A stretch of 64,000 nucleotides of DNA from Tsuneonella dongtanensis (GTDB taxonomy: Bacteria; Pseudomonadota; Alphaproteobacteria; Sphingomonadales; Sphingomonadaceae), in NCBI RefSeq assembly GCF_001698205.1, contig NZ_CP016591.1, positions 992,001 to 1,056,000 on the forward strand, written 5' to 3'. Within the stretch, counting starts at the first letter, position 1. Every line of letters starts with the position of its first letter. Of the stretch, positions 18,955 to 27,554 are shown piece after piece. The notes beneath the pieces are model-generated. The model was not told where the DNA came from, did not search any database, and saw nothing but the letters and a program-made list of their open reading frames with translations. A program made the position numbers and the translations under genes.

Positions 18955-19740
18955 CTACATCGCGAAGCCGGGCGGCAGGAACGCTTCCATCGGCCGCTCG
19001 GCACCCGGAGTGCCGGCGACGAAATCGCGGGTGAAGGCCAGGCCCCATTCGCTGTAGGCGACGAGATCCGAGAGGATCTGCACGCCGACAACGAGACCGA
19101 CGCCCCAGAACCAGGCGGGATGAATCGTCCCGTATCGCCTCTTGTCGGCAATCATGCCCATCACTGGGAACAGCATCGGCACTACGATCGATCCGATCCA
19201 CCAGGCATATGGCATCAGGAGCGGCATCGGCAGGAGTCTCCCGAGGCCCGGGCCGAGCAGGATGGCGAAGCCGGTGAACATCAGGCGCCGGTGCCAGCCG
19301 GTGTTTGCGCGGACCACGATGGCCCAGATGGCCAGTGTCAGGAAGACGCCGAGCCCAGCGCTGTTGCTGATAAGGAACTGGTTCTGGTCGAAGAAGAATG
19401 GCCCGCCGGTTGTCTGGAGCGACGTGCGGGTGATGAGGATCGCCATGATCGCGACCAGCGGAATCAGCGGGAGCGAAAGCCACCCCAGCTTGCGGTGGAG
19501 TGCGCCGTTGCCCCTGAAAATCAGCGCGTTCTGGGCGAGGTAGAGCCCGATCCACGCGAGCATGACCCACGCGTGGAAGTGATAGAACCACGGAAGCGAA
19601 AAGCTCGATCGCCCCATCGCCAGATTGAAGCTGAAGCCCGCGATGATCAGCGCCGACATCACACAGGCCATGATGAAGAAGAATTTTCGTTCGGCGCGCT
19701 CGGTCGAAACCGGCGCGCTGCCCGAAGCCAAGGTCGCCAT
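18955..19740 (-). CDS. Seven-helix membrane protein, unknown function
   Basis: 261 residues with about seven hydrophobic segments after a 20-residue cytosolic lead. Histidines sit within or next to helices (FYHFHAWVMLAWIGLYL, GALHRKLGW, TGWHRRLMFTG), a pattern that could bind heme or metal, but no named family is recognised with confidence. The C-terminal tail TRDFVAGTPGAERPMEAFLPPG is hydrophilic. A good RBS (GGAGGG) precedes the ATG. It is a single gene flanked by spacers of 231 and 93 bp. Confidence 0.7.
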   Translation of the reverse strand: MATLASGSAPVSTERAERKFFFIMACVMSALIIAGFSFNLAMGRSSFSLPWFYHFHAWVMLAWIGLYLAQNALIFRGNGALHRKLGWLSLPLIPLVAIMAILITRTSLQTTGGPFFFDQNQFLISNSAGLGVFLTLAIWAIVVRANTGWHRRLMFTGFAILLGPGLGRLLPMPLLMPYAWWIGSIVVPMLFPVMGMIADKRRYGTIHPAWFWGVGLVVGVQILSDLVAYSEWGLAFTRDFVAGTPGAERPMEAFLPPGFAM

Positions 19741-19833
19741 CGGGATGCCCTCCGTCCTGAATCCCGGAGGGGTGTTTACCAGTTTCGTTGGAAACCTTCT
19801 TGTAACGATGCGACGGGTCGGCAGAACCGCCGG

Positions 19834-20526
19834 TTATTGCCCCGGCTTCTCGCCTTCGAAACGGACGTTCACCTTCACATCGCCGTACCCTGCGACCTGC
19901 AGCGGGATCGCGAGGTTCTGGCGGATCGCGTCCTTCGCCGCCTGGCGCGCGAGTGCGAGGACCTCGGGATTCTTGGCGAACACCGCAGCCTTGCGCTCGG
20001 CCTGGAGCGAGTTGTTCTTGCTGAGGTCGCGCTGGGCATTCGCGGTGACCCAGTTGCCCTCGGTGAACACGCGTGCCCGTGCCTCGTCGAGGTTGGGGCG
20101 CGAGATGCGCAGCGGCGGCAGGACGACGCTCAACGTCTCGCTTCCCGCATCCCAGTCGAAGGCGTCGCGGTCCATATTGGCAAGGTCGAGGCGATAGGTG
20201 ACGTCGGCCGGGATTATCGTTGCCTGCCGGCTCTTGAGCAGGTCGATGCCAAGCACGCCGCGGGTGTCCTCGCTTTCGGCGACGACCTCGAAACGGCTCG
20301 AGAAGACGTTGAGCGAATTCTGCTTCTCGAAAGCCAGCATGGCCGAGCCGACCGGATCGCCTTCCTCCTGATAGAAGAACGCACGCCAACCGAGCCAGGC
20401 TACGGCGGCGAGCAGGAGGATGACGAGGAGCCACGGCGTCGCCTGCACGCGGGTCAGCGGTCGCTCATCGACCACCGGCGTGCGCGGGTCTAGGTCGGTG
20501 CGGGTGGCGTCTACGGTCCGGTCCAT
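19834..20526 (-). CDS. DUF4230 domain protein, membrane-anchored
   Basis: 230 residues: a cytosolic N-terminus of about 30 residues, one membrane segment (TPWLLVILLLAAVAWLGWRAF, roughly 31-51), then an extracytoplasmic DUF4230 domain (NSLNVFSSRFEVVAESED, ATIIPADVTYRLDLANMDRDAF, VVLPPLRISRPNLDEARARVFTEGNW). Function of the family is unknown. The start ATG at 20526 overlaps the end of the MBL hydrolase gene by 16 bp, so the two form an operon. The much longer open frame upstream is arginine-rich shadow sequence. Confidence 0.8.
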   Translation of the reverse strand: MDRTVDATRTDLDPRTPVVDERPLTRVQATPWLLVILLLAAVAWLGWRAFFYQEEGDPVGSAMLAFEKQNSLNVFSSRFEVVAESEDTRGVLGIDLLKSRQATIIPADVTYRLDLANMDRDAFDWDAGSETLSVVLPPLRISRPNLDEARARVFTEGNWVTANAQRDLSKNNSLQAERKAAVFAKNPEVLALARQAAKDAIRQNLAIPLQVAGYGDVKVNVRFEGEKPGQ

Positions 20527-21383
20527 ACATCCCTCGAACGGCCGGCAAGGCCCCGGCGTTCCAGATCGAGGAGATGCGCCGTCACGCTCATCTCCGCTGC
20601 GCCCGCCAGGCGCGGGTCCAATCCCTTGTACATCCGCGGTACGAAGTCCGCTGCGGTGAGCGGCCCTTCGGACAGGATGCGCACGATCTGGTTCTCGCGC
20701 TGGCGGCGGTGGCCGATCATCCCGCGCACGAGCTGGCGAGGGTTGTCCACTTGCGCGCCGTGGGCAGGGTAATAGACCCGGTCCGGGCGGCCGTAGAGCT
20801 TGTCGAGGCTCGCCATGTAGGCGCCCATGTCCCCGTCGGGCGGGACGACGACGCTGGTCGACCAGCCCATCACGTGATCGCCGGTGAACAACGCGCCGCT
20901 TTCCTCGAGCGCGAAGCACAGGTGATTGGAGGTGTGCCCCGGCGTATGCACCGCGGTCAGCGTCCAGCCGGGGCCGGTCATGCCTTCGCCGTCGAGCAGC
21001 ACGCGATCGGGCTCGTAGGTCCGGTCGAAGCTGGCGTCGGCGCGGGGGCCGCTGTCGTCGAGAACGAGCGGTGCGCAGCCTACGATCGGCGCACCCGTCG
21101 CCTCGGCCAGCGGCTTTGCGGCAGGCGAGTGGTCGCGGTGGGTGTGGGTGCACATGATCGCCGCCACCGTCCGCCCGCCGATGGCGTCCACGAGCGCGGC
21201 CAGGTGGCGCGGATCGTCGGGCCCCGGATCGATCACCGCGATCCGGTCCTCAGCGCCGACGATATAGGTCTGCGTCCCGGTGTACGTGTAGGGCGAGGGG
21301 TTGGGCGCGAGCACGCGCGCGACCAGCGGTTCGAGCTGCTCGACAGTGCCGGTGGGCCAGGGTTTGGGAGGCGGTCCAGCCAT
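20511..21383 (-). CDS. MBL-fold metallo-hydrolase, LACTB2-like
   Basis: 290-residue metallo-beta-lactamase-fold hydrolase. The metal motif is THTHRDHS (H80, H82, D84, H85), followed by HTPGHTSNHLCF, FTGDHVMGWSTSVV and YYPAHGAQV. A C-terminal winged-helix-like extension (LTAADFVPRMYKGLDPRLAGAAEMSVTAHLLDLERRG) is typical of the LACTB2/hydroxyacylglutathione hydrolase-like group. Start MAGPPPKPWPTGTVEQLEP; its start codon region overlaps the upstream end of the divergent glpK gene. Possible nuclease or thioester hydrolase; substrate unknown. Confidence 0.86.
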   Translation of the reverse strand: MAGPPPKPWPTGTVEQLEPLVARVLAPNPSPYTYTGTQTYIVGAEDRIAVIDPGPDDPRHLAALVDAIGGRTVAAIMCTHTHRDHSPAAKPLAEATGAPIVGCAPLVLDDSGPRADASFDRTYEPDRVLLDGEGMTGPGWTLTAVHTPGHTSNHLCFALEESGALFTGDHVMGWSTSVVVPPDGDMGAYMASLDKLYGRPDRVYYPAHGAQVDNPRQLVRGMIGHRRQRENQIVRILSEGPLTAADFVPRMYKGLDPRLAGAAEMSVTAHLLDLERRGLAGRSRDVWTGP

Positions 21384-21438
21384 GCTCTTGCATATGGGGG
21401 CGGCTCTGCCGCATGTCACGCGTTCACGGGAGGATGCC

Positions 21439-22899
21439 TTGTCAGATCATGTTCTGGTGCTCGATTCGGGCACGACCTCGACCCGCGCGATCGCGTTCGA
21501 CCTGTCGGGCCGGATCGCCGCCGTGGCGCAACGCGCGCTGACCCAGCACTATCCGCGGCCGGGCTGGGTGGAGCACGATCCGCAAGAGATCTGGCAGCAT
21601 ACGCTCGCCTGCGCACAGGAAGTGGTCGGCACGGTCGGTCACGAGCGGATCGCCGGCATCGGCATTACCAACCAGCGCGAAACGGTCGTCGCCTGGGATC
21701 GCGACAGCGGCGAGCCGCTCGCCCGCGCGATCGTGTGGCAGGACCGCCGGACCGCGGACTTCTGCGCCACCCTGCGCGATGCGGGGCAAGAAGACGAGGT
21801 CCAGCGCCGGACCGGACTGCTGCTCGATCCCTATTTCTCGGGCACGAAAATGCGCTGGATGCTCGAGAACGAAGGGCCGGTCCGCGCCGCGGCCGAGGCC
21901 GGGCGGCTGGCGTTCGGGACGGTTGAGAGCTGGCTGGTATGGAAGCTGTCGGGCGGCGCGCACCTGTCGGATGCGTCAAACGCCAGCCGGACGATGCTCC
22001 TCGCCCTCGACGAAGCACAGTTCGACGAAGGCCTGTGCGATCTTCTCGGTGTGCCGCGCGTCGCGCTTCCCGAAGTTGTCGATACGCAAGGACCGCTCGC
22101 CGAAACCACGCTGCTCGGCGGCCGACTGCCGATTGCGGGCCTGGCCGGCGATCAGCAGGCGGCGACGATCGGGCAGGGCTGCTTTGCGCCGGGCGAAACG
22201 AAGTCGACCTACGGCACCGGTGCGTTCGTGCTCACCAACATGGGACAGGCTCTCCCGCGGTCGGAGCATCGCCTCCTGGGAACCGTGCTGATGCAGGCTG
22301 GCGGTGCGCGGACCTACGCGCTCGAGGGGTCGGTCTTCGTTGCCGGCAGCCTGATCCAGTGGTTGCGCGACTCGCTCGGCCTCATAGCGAGCGCGGCCGA
22401 AACCGACGCGCTCGCACGCTCGGTCGATGATAGCGGCGGGGTCACGATCGTGCCGGCGCTCTCCGGGCTCGGTGCGCCGCACTGGGATGCCGAGGCGCGC
22501 GGGGTCGTCACCGGGTTGAGCTTCGCGACCGGCAGGGCGCAACTCGCCCGCGCCGCGCTCGAGGCGATGGCCCACCAGACCCACGATCTCGCCTCGGCCT
22601 TTGCTGCCGACGGCGCGCGGTGGGGCAAGCTGAGGATTGACGGCGGGATGAGCGCTAACGACTGGATGGCGCAGGACCTTGCCGACGTGCTCGGGGTCGA
22701 GGTCGAGCGGCCCGACATGGTCGAGACGACAGCGCTCGGCGCGGGAATGCTCGCGGCGGTTGGGACGGGACTCTTCGCCTCGCTTGCCGATGCGGCGCAG
22801 TCGATGCGCGGCGCGGTGCGGCGCTTCGAACCGGCGATGGACCAGGCGGTTAAGGATGAGCGGCTCGCGCGCTGGCGCAAGGCGCTGGAGGCGGTCTAG
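21439..22899 (+). CDS. glpK: Glycerol kinase
   Basis: 486-residue FGGY kinase phosphorylating glycerol to sn-glycerol 3-phosphate. Signatures: DSGTTSTRAIAFD (phosphate loop), WVEHDPQEIW, GIGITNQRETVVAWD, IVWQDRRTADFC, STYGTGAFVLTNMG, and PALSGLGAPHWDAEARGVVTGL. The TTG start at 21439 is preferred, because it has an RBS (GGGAGGA) just upstream and places LVLDSGTTS at the usual distance. An in-frame ATG at 21382 overlaps the divergent MBL gene start and would add 19 atypical residues. No glpF, glpD or glpR next to it. Confidence 0.93.
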   Translation: MSDHVLVLDSGTTSTRAIAFDLSGRIAAVAQRALTQHYPRPGWVEHDPQEIWQHTLACAQEVVGTVGHERIAGIGITNQRETVVAWDRDSGEPLARAIVWQDRRTADFCATLRDAGQEDEVQRRTGLLLDPYFSGTKMRWMLENEGPVRAAAEAGRLAFGTVESWLVWKLSGGAHLSDASNASRTMLLALDEAQFDEGLCDLLGVPRVALPEVVDTQGPLAETTLLGGRLPIAGLAGDQQAATIGQGCFAPGETKSTYGTGAFVLTNMGQALPRSEHRLLGTVLMQAGGARTYALEGSVFVAGSLIQWLRDSLGLIASAAETDALARSVDDSGGVTIVPALSGLGAPHWDAEARGVVTGLSFATGRAQLARAALEAMAHQTHDLASAFAADGARWGKLRIDGGMSANDWMAQDLADVLGVEVERPDMVETTALGAGMLAAVGTGLFASLADAAQSMRGAVRRFEPAMDQAVKDERLARWRKALEAV

Positions 22900-22903
22900 A
22901 GCG

Positions 22904-23359
22904 CTAGGTGCCGCCGAACTCGCGGCCCAGCCGTTCGTGCAGCCGTTGCACCGGGTCGGATTTCACCGTGAAGCGGTCGCGCCAGGCGGCGTCGAGCCGG
23001 GCGATACGTCCATGGAACGCCTGGGTTTCGGCAATCAGCACGCAGGTTTCGGGCTCCAGCAGGGCAAGCTGCTCCGGGTCGGCCGGCCGGTCGGGGGGCA
23101 GCACGCCGTGGCGGCGAAGCTGGAATTCGCTCAACTCGCCGCTGAAATAGGCGCGGTGGTTCAGCAGCCAGGCCAGCACGTGCATCATCCGCGTGGTCGT
23201 GCGGAGGCCCTCCACCGACAGCGCGATCCGCACCAGGTCTTCGTCGCCCGCGCGCGCCGGCACGAGGTCGAACGCAGAGCGCACCTCGTCTGCGAGCACG
23301 AGCGCCTCGCAATACAGCGTTTCGATGATCGGCTGGTTGATGTCGGTGGGATGTCCCAT
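22904..23359 (-). CDS. DUF1465 family protein (RcdA-type)
   Basis: 151-residue all-helical cytosolic protein of the DUF1465 family, which includes Caulobacter RcdA, an adaptor for ClpXP-dependent turnover of CtrA. Family-like stretches are TDINQPIIETLYCEALVLADEVR, EGLRTTTRMMHVLAWLLNHRAYFSGELS and LPPDRPADPEQLALLEPE. The chosen start (MGHPTDINQ) drops 22 non-family residues of the longest frame. Its end is 4 bp from the convergent glpK stop. A role in CtrA control is by family and not tested here. Confidence 0.82.
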   Translation of the reverse strand: MGHPTDINQPIIETLYCEALVLADEVRSAFDLVPARAGDEDLVRIALSVEGLRTTTRMMHVLAWLLNHRAYFSGELSEFQLRRHGVLPPDRPADPEQLALLEPETCVLIAETQAFHGRIARLDAAWRDRFTVKSDPVQRLHERLGREFGGT

Positions 23360-23430
23360 ACGCGTAGATAGGTAGCCCCGGGCGAATCGGCTCGCCACCG
23401 CGGTAACCGAACTATCCTGCACCATTTTCG

Positions 23431-23455
23431 AACCGTCCCGCGGCGGGACGGTTTT
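23431..23455 (-). terminator. Strong hairpin after the minus-strand YdcH gene
   Basis: AACCGTCCCG (23431-23440) pairs perfectly with CGGGACGGTT (23444-23453) around a CGG loop. It lies just beyond the stop of the minus-strand YdcH gene and before DUF1465. A T-tract is present on the plus side only (TTTT), so termination of the minus transcript is less certain. Confidence 0.5.
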
Positions 23456-23461
23456 GCGGCT

Positions 23462-23659
23462 TCACGCGATGATGTCGGGCAACAGCTGATCCTCGACGAT
23501 CGCGATCTGGTCGCGCAGGCGCAGCTTGCGCTTCTTGAGGCGGGCGATCTGCAGCTGGTCGGTCGAACCGGCCGCGGACAGCGCGTCGATCGCCGCGTCG
23601 AGGTCGCGGTGCTCCGTGCGCAGCGATGCCAGCAGCTTCTTCAGTTCCTGCTCGGTCAC
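23462..23659 (-). CDS. YdcH family (DUF465) small protein
   Basis: 65-residue helical hairpin protein of the DUF465/YdcH family. Sequence shows a heptad-like N-terminal helix (TEQELKKLLASLRTEHRDLDAAIDAL) and the family core IARLKKRKLRLRDQIAIVEDQLLPD. The start is GTG at 23659 with RBS GGGGGA upstream; the long in-frame extension is a shadow. Such proteins are common in alphaproteobacteria and function is unknown. A second member is encoded divergently 184 bp away. Confidence 0.85.
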   Translation of the reverse strand: MTEQELKKLLASLRTEHRDLDAAIDALSAAGSTDQLQIARLKKRKLRLRDQIAIVEDQLLPDIIA

Positions 23660-23843
23660 GCCCGCTCGATCCCCCCAGCGAAGAGGACGAGAATCGCCTC
23701 GTCGCACGTTTTTTCGCAGCTCGTCGATTAGGCATTCGTCAGGGGTTCGCAAGCCAGGATTGTTGTGGTTGAATGACCAATGCGCGGCTCGAGTCCGCAA
23801 CCGGACGAGTCGCCTTGAGGTCGCCACCTGAAAGGAGACACAG

Positions 23844-24002
23844 ATGCTGTCATCGTCCCACGCCAATGCTCTCGAAACCAAGCACGCCAACCTCGAGGCG
23901 CGTCTGCACGAAGAGATGAGCCGGCCCTCGCCGGATGCGGGTACGATCCAGCAACTCAAGAAGGCCAAGCTCCGCATCAAGGAAGAGCTGAGCGAGATCT
24001 GA
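23844..24002 (+). CDS. YdcH family (DUF465) small protein
   Basis: 52-residue protein, MLSSSHANALETKHANLEAR at the start, ending LKKAKLRIKEELSEI. It fits the DUF465/YdcH family: a coiled-coil hairpin with LETKHANLEARLHEEMSRP, a short turn (SPDAG), then the basic helix QQLKKAKLRIKEEL. RBS AAAGGAGA lies 6 nt before the ATG. It is divergent to the first YdcH gene and followed by two hairpins. Confidence 0.85.
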   Translation: MLSSSHANALETKHANLEARLHEEMSRPSPDAGTIQQLKKAKLRIKEELSEI

Positions 24003-24096
24003 CCGGCCCGCGTGGCCGGTCGCACCCGTCGATAACGGGAGGGATGACGCGCCGCACCTTCGCTTCGGCGACGGTCGCGGCGCGTCATTGCGTTTT
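24001..24096 (+). terminator. Hairpin and long-stem terminator after YdcH
   Basis: GACCGGCC/GGCCGGTC (24001-24021) forms a hairpin directly at the YdcH stop. A second structure, ATGACGCGCCGC (24044-24055) with GCGGCGCGTCAT (24077-24088), is a perfect 12-bp stem around a 21-nt loop, followed by TTGCGTTTTT. The second is a good intrinsic terminator, 60 bp before ptsP. Confidence 0.7.
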
Positions 24097-24159
24097 TGAC
24101 CACGCACACCCTCGCCGCCCTTCCCTTCGCCGCCGCCGATGCGCTAGGCGGCATGGGAC

Positions 24160-26427
24160 ATGACCGCTGCCGCCGCCGCCCGATCGATCCTTACCCGCCT
24201 GCACGAGGTCATGGCCTCGCGCCTGCATCCGCAGGGCAAGCTCGACCAAGTCGTCCAGATCATCGGCGAGAGCCTCGATAGCGAGGTCTGCTCGATCTAC
24301 CTGCTGCGCGAAGGCATGCTCGAACTCTTTGCCACCCGCGGGCTCGAGCAGAGCGCGGTGCACGTCACCCGGCTGGCGATCGGCGAGGGCCTGAACGGCA
24401 TCATCGCCGAACACGTCGAGACGCTGAACCTGGCCGAGGCCGCGGCGCACCCCGACTTCGCCTATCGCCCGGAAACCGGGGAGGACAAGTTCCACTCTTT
24501 CGCCGGAGTGCCGATCGTCCACCGCGAGCGCGCGGTGGGTACGCTGTGCGTCCAGCATGCCGACCCCCGCCGCTACGAGGATGTCGAGATCGAGGCGCTG
24601 CAGACGGTGGCCATGGTGCTGAGCGAGCTCATCGCAAGCGCCGGGCTGGTCGACGAGGAATCGAGTGCGCTCGGCGAGGCTTTGTCGGGCCCGCAGGTCG
24701 TGCAAGGCCTGACCCTGGTCAAGGGCATCGCCGCGGGCTGCGCGGTGTTCCACCAGCCGCGGGTCCATATCGACCATGTCGTTGCCGAGGATACCGAGGC
24801 GGAGCGCCAGCGGGTCTATCGCGCGTTCGACAAGATGCGCGACCAGATCGAGGCGATGGCCAGCCAGGCCGAGTTCGGCGTTGGCGGCGAGCACGACGAG
24901 GTTCTGCAGACCTACAAGATGTTCGCCTACGACGAGGGCTGGGGCCGCCGCATCAACGAGGCGATCGACAGCGGCCTGACCGCCGAGGCGGCGATCGAGC
25001 GCGTCCAGCAGCGTACTCGGATGCGCATGCGCGAGATCGACGATCCGCTGCTCGCCGACCGGATGCACGACCTTGAGGACCTGTCGAACCGGCTCCTGCG
25101 GATCGTGTCGGGCCAGCTTGGCACCGCCGCTACGCAGGGACTGAAGCGCGACACGATCCTCGTCGCGAGGAACCTCGGGCCTGCCGAACTGCTCGAATAC
25201 GATCGGCGCCGGCTGAAAGGCGTCGTGCTCGAAGAGGGATCGCTCACCGCGCATGTCGTCATCGTCGCGCGGGCGATGGGCATTCCGGTGCTCGGCCGCG
25301 CACGGGCGCTGCGCGGGCTCGTGCGCGAAGGCGACGAGATCCTGCTCGATGCCGACAAGGGACTGGTGCACATCCGCCCGACGCAGCAGACGCAGGACCT
25401 GTTCGCCGAACGCTTCGCGCAGACCCGCCAGAAGCAGGCGGCCTATGCCGAGCTGCGCGATGTCGAGCCTTTCACCCGGTGCGGCACGCGCATCCAGGTC
25501 ATGATCAACGCCGGCCTTCGCGACGACATGGCGGCGCTGAGCCTTGTCGGCGCCGACGGGATCGGGCTGTTCCGCACCGAGTTCCAGTTTCTCGTCTCGG
25601 CGACCCTGCCGCAGCGCGAGCGGCAGACACGGCTTTATCGCGACGTGCTGGAGGCGGCAGGCGACAAGCCGGTGATCTTCCGCACGGTCGACATCGGTGG
25701 CGACAAGGCGGTGCCGTACCTCGACAACGAGAACGCCGACGCCGACGAGAACCCGGCGATGGGCTGGCGCGCGCTGCGCCTCGCACTCGAACGCGAGGGC
25801 CTGATGAAAGCGCAGGCGCGCGCGCTGCTCGAAGCTGCGGCAGGCAAGGCGCTCTATGTCATGTTCCCGATGGTTTCCGAGCCGTGGGAATTCGATGCTG
25901 CGAAGGCGGTGTTCGACCAGCAGCTCGCATGGCTCCGGTCGCAGAAGAAGATGCTGCCCGACGAGATCCGCTTCGGGGCGATGCTCGAAGTTCCGGCGCT
26001 GGCCGAGACGCTCGACTTGCTGCTGCCGAAGGTCAGCTTCATTTCGATCGGGACGAACGACCTCACCCAATTCCTCTTCGCTGCCGACCGGGCCAATCCC
26101 AAGCTGGCCGAACGGTACGACTGGCTGAGCCCGGCGATCCTGCGATTCCTCAAGCGCATCGTGCTCGGCACCGCCGGCTCGGGGGTAGACCTTGCGGTGT
26201 GCGGAGAGATGGGCGGGCGCCGGCTCGAGGCACTCGCGCTGCTCGGCATCGGGTTCCGACGCCTGTCGATCACCCCGGTAGCGGTCGGTCCGATCAAGGA
26301 GCTGGTGCGCAAGGTGGACCTTGCCGAGATCACCGCCGCGATGGCCGGCTGGCTGTCTTCGCCGCCCGCTTCGCTCCGTACGGAGCTGCAGGCCTGGGCC
26401 GAAGCGCGGGGTATCGAAACGGACTGA
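24160..26427 (+). CDS. ptsP: PEP-protein phosphotransferase PtsP (Enzyme I-Ntr)
   Basis: 755-residue first enzyme of the nitrogen-related PTS, which passes phosphate from PEP to NPr and on to EIIA-Ntr. An N-terminal GAF domain (about residues 15-165; VCSIYLLREGMLELFATRGL, FAGVPIVHRERAVGTLCVQH) senses small ligands such as glutamine in relatives. It is followed by the EI domain. The phosphorylated His is H365 in EEGSLTAHVVIVARAMGIPVLG. The PEP-binding barrel shows GADGIGLFRTEFQFL, FRTVDIGGDKAVPYL, RALRLALER, FGAMLEVPAL, SIGTNDLTQFLFAADR and the Cys-containing VCGEMGGR. Full length; no ptsO or ptsN nearby. Confidence 0.95.
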   Translation: MTAAAAARSILTRLHEVMASRLHPQGKLDQVVQIIGESLDSEVCSIYLLREGMLELFATRGLEQSAVHVTRLAIGEGLNGIIAEHVETLNLAEAAAHPDFAYRPETGEDKFHSFAGVPIVHRERAVGTLCVQHADPRRYEDVEIEALQTVAMVLSELIASAGLVDEESSALGEALSGPQVVQGLTLVKGIAAGCAVFHQPRVHIDHVVAEDTEAERQRVYRAFDKMRDQIEAMASQAEFGVGGEHDEVLQTYKMFAYDEGWGRRINEAIDSGLTAEAAIERVQQRTRMRMREIDDPLLADRMHDLEDLSNRLLRIVSGQLGTAATQGLKRDTILVARNLGPAELLEYDRRRLKGVVLEEGSLTAHVVIVARAMGIPVLGRARALRGLVREGDEILLDADKGLVHIRPTQQTQDLFAERFAQTRQKQAAYAELRDVEPFTRCGTRIQVMINAGLRDDMAALSLVGADGIGLFRTEFQFLVSATLPQRERQTRLYRDVLEAAGDKPVIFRTVDIGGDKAVPYLDNENADADENPAMGWRALRLALEREGLMKAQARALLEAAAGKALYVMFPMVSEPWEFDAAKAVFDQQLAWLRSQKKMLPDEIRFGAMLEVPALAETLDLLLPKVSFISIGTNDLTQFLFAADRANPKLAERYDWLSPAILRFLKRIVLGTAGSGVDLAVCGEMGGRRLEALALLGIGFRRLSITPVAVGPIKELVRKVDLAEITAAMAGWLSSPPASLRTELQAWAEARGIETD

Positions 26428-26487
26428 TTTCGTCGTGCACCCGGCGCACTTCGTCGCTGGCCTGTTCGGCGCATGTTGTCGGAAAGC

Positions 26488-26516
26488 TTGACAGTTCGCC
26501 GGCGCTTCCCTTGAGT
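26488..26516 (+). promoter_or_regulatory. Possible promoter before the RodZ-like gene
   Basis: A perfect -35 hexamer TTGACA at 26488-26493 is followed after 17 bp by TTGAGT, a poor -10. It lies 39 bp before the ATG in a 127-bp gap after ptsP. Weak evidence. Confidence 0.3.
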
Positions 26517-26554
26517 CGCGAATGGGGGCGGTTGAGACAACTTCGGGACGCCGC

Positions 26555-27412
26555 ATGAATATGGAAACGGGTTCGCTGGACGGACAGCTGCCGCTGCACG
26601 GCGTCGGTGACAAGCTGCGCATGGCGCGCGAGAAGGCCGGAATGACGCTGGGGCAGTTGGCTGCCGAGACGCGGATTCCGCAGCGCCATCTCGAACTGAT
26701 CGAGGCCGGCGATTGGCACGACCTGCCTGCGCGGACCTATGCCACCGGCTTCGCCCGCACCTATGCCAAGGCGGTCGGGCTCGACCCACGCGCGACGGTG
26801 GACGAGGTGCGCGCCGAATTGTCGATGAGTGAGCCCGGCGATCGCTCGCGCGCATCGAGCTTCGAGCCAGGCGACCCGGCGCGGGTGCCGTCGCGCGGGC
26901 TCGCCCTGTTCAGCCTTTTCGCGGTGGTCATGCTGATCGTCGGCGGGTTCTTCTTTTACAGCCGGGTACTGGCACCCGGTGCCGGCCCCGGGTCCTTGCT
27001 CGAGGAGCAGCGTCTTGCCGAGCAGGCGGCCGCCGCGCAGGCGCAGGCGACGGCCCGCCCGGCCGCGCAAGCCGCTGCGCCGACGGGAGGGGCGGTGGTC
27101 TTCACTGCGCTCGAGGAAGGGGTCTGGGTCAAGTTCTACGATGGGCAGGGCGCCCAGCTGATGCAGAAGCAGATGGCCAAGGGCGAAAGCTACACCGTAC
27201 CCGCCGACGCCACCGGTCCGCAGGTGTGGACGGGTCGTCCCGATGCGCTGGCCATCACGATCGGGGGCAAGTCCGTGCCCAAGCTCGCCGACAGCGAAAC
27301 CGTCATGAAGGACGTGCCGGTAACTGCCGAAGCGCTGCTGGCGCGCAATACTGCTCCGGCGCCGACGGCAAGCCCGCCCGCAACCGCCAATCAGGGACCG
27401 GCCGGCACCTGA
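26555..27412 (+). CDS. RodZ-like HTH membrane protein (DUF4115)
   Basis: 285 residues. A cytosolic Xre-type helix-turn-helix domain (about 18-80; LRMAREKAGMTLGQLAAETR, IPQRHLELIEAGDWHDLPARTY) is followed by a linker, one membrane segment (LALFSLFAVVMLIVGGFFFY, about 116-135), an Ala/Gln-rich stretch and a periplasmic DUF4115 domain (VVFTALEEGVWVKFYD, DALAITIGGKSVPKL). This matches RodZ, which ties MreB to the envelope and sets rod shape. The ATG at 26555 is chosen; another ATG is two codons on. Its position between ptsP and cpoB-tilS suggests an envelope role. Confidence 0.85.
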   Translation: MNMETGSLDGQLPLHGVGDKLRMAREKAGMTLGQLAAETRIPQRHLELIEAGDWHDLPARTYATGFARTYAKAVGLDPRATVDEVRAELSMSEPGDRSRASSFEPGDPARVPSRGLALFSLFAVVMLIVGGFFFYSRVLAPGAGPGSLLEEQRLAEQAAAAQAQATARPAAQAAAPTGGAVVFTALEEGVWVKFYDGQGAQLMQKQMAKGESYTVPADATGPQVWTGRPDALAITIGGKSVPKLADSETVMKDVPVTAEALLARNTAPAPTASPPATANQGPAGT

Positions 27413-27554
27413 TCGCTGTCCCCAAATTTGCCCTGCGGCCCGCTCGACAAGGCGCGGCGAGGGGCGTTAACCACCTGCGGCTTCCGTTCATCCGCTGTTC
27501 GCGGACGGCGGGCGAGAGGGCCGCAACGATAGATTGCTGACGGGAAGTGTTTCG

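Noticed and set aside
17956-20493. 845-codon open frame opposite nadA and the genes left of it
   Set aside because: Spans three real genes and their spacers on the other strand, with random-like composition.
19834-21153. A 439-residue protein reaching from DUF4230 into the MBL gene
   Set aside because: The upstream half is arginine/proline-rich out-of-frame reading of the MBL hydrolase; the DUF4230 start at 20526 gives a sensible membrane anchor.
24085-26622. 845-codon open frame opposite ptsP
   Set aside because: It is a His/Arg/Asp-rich shadow of the intact ptsP frame, as expected in G+C-rich DNA; no domain or RBS.
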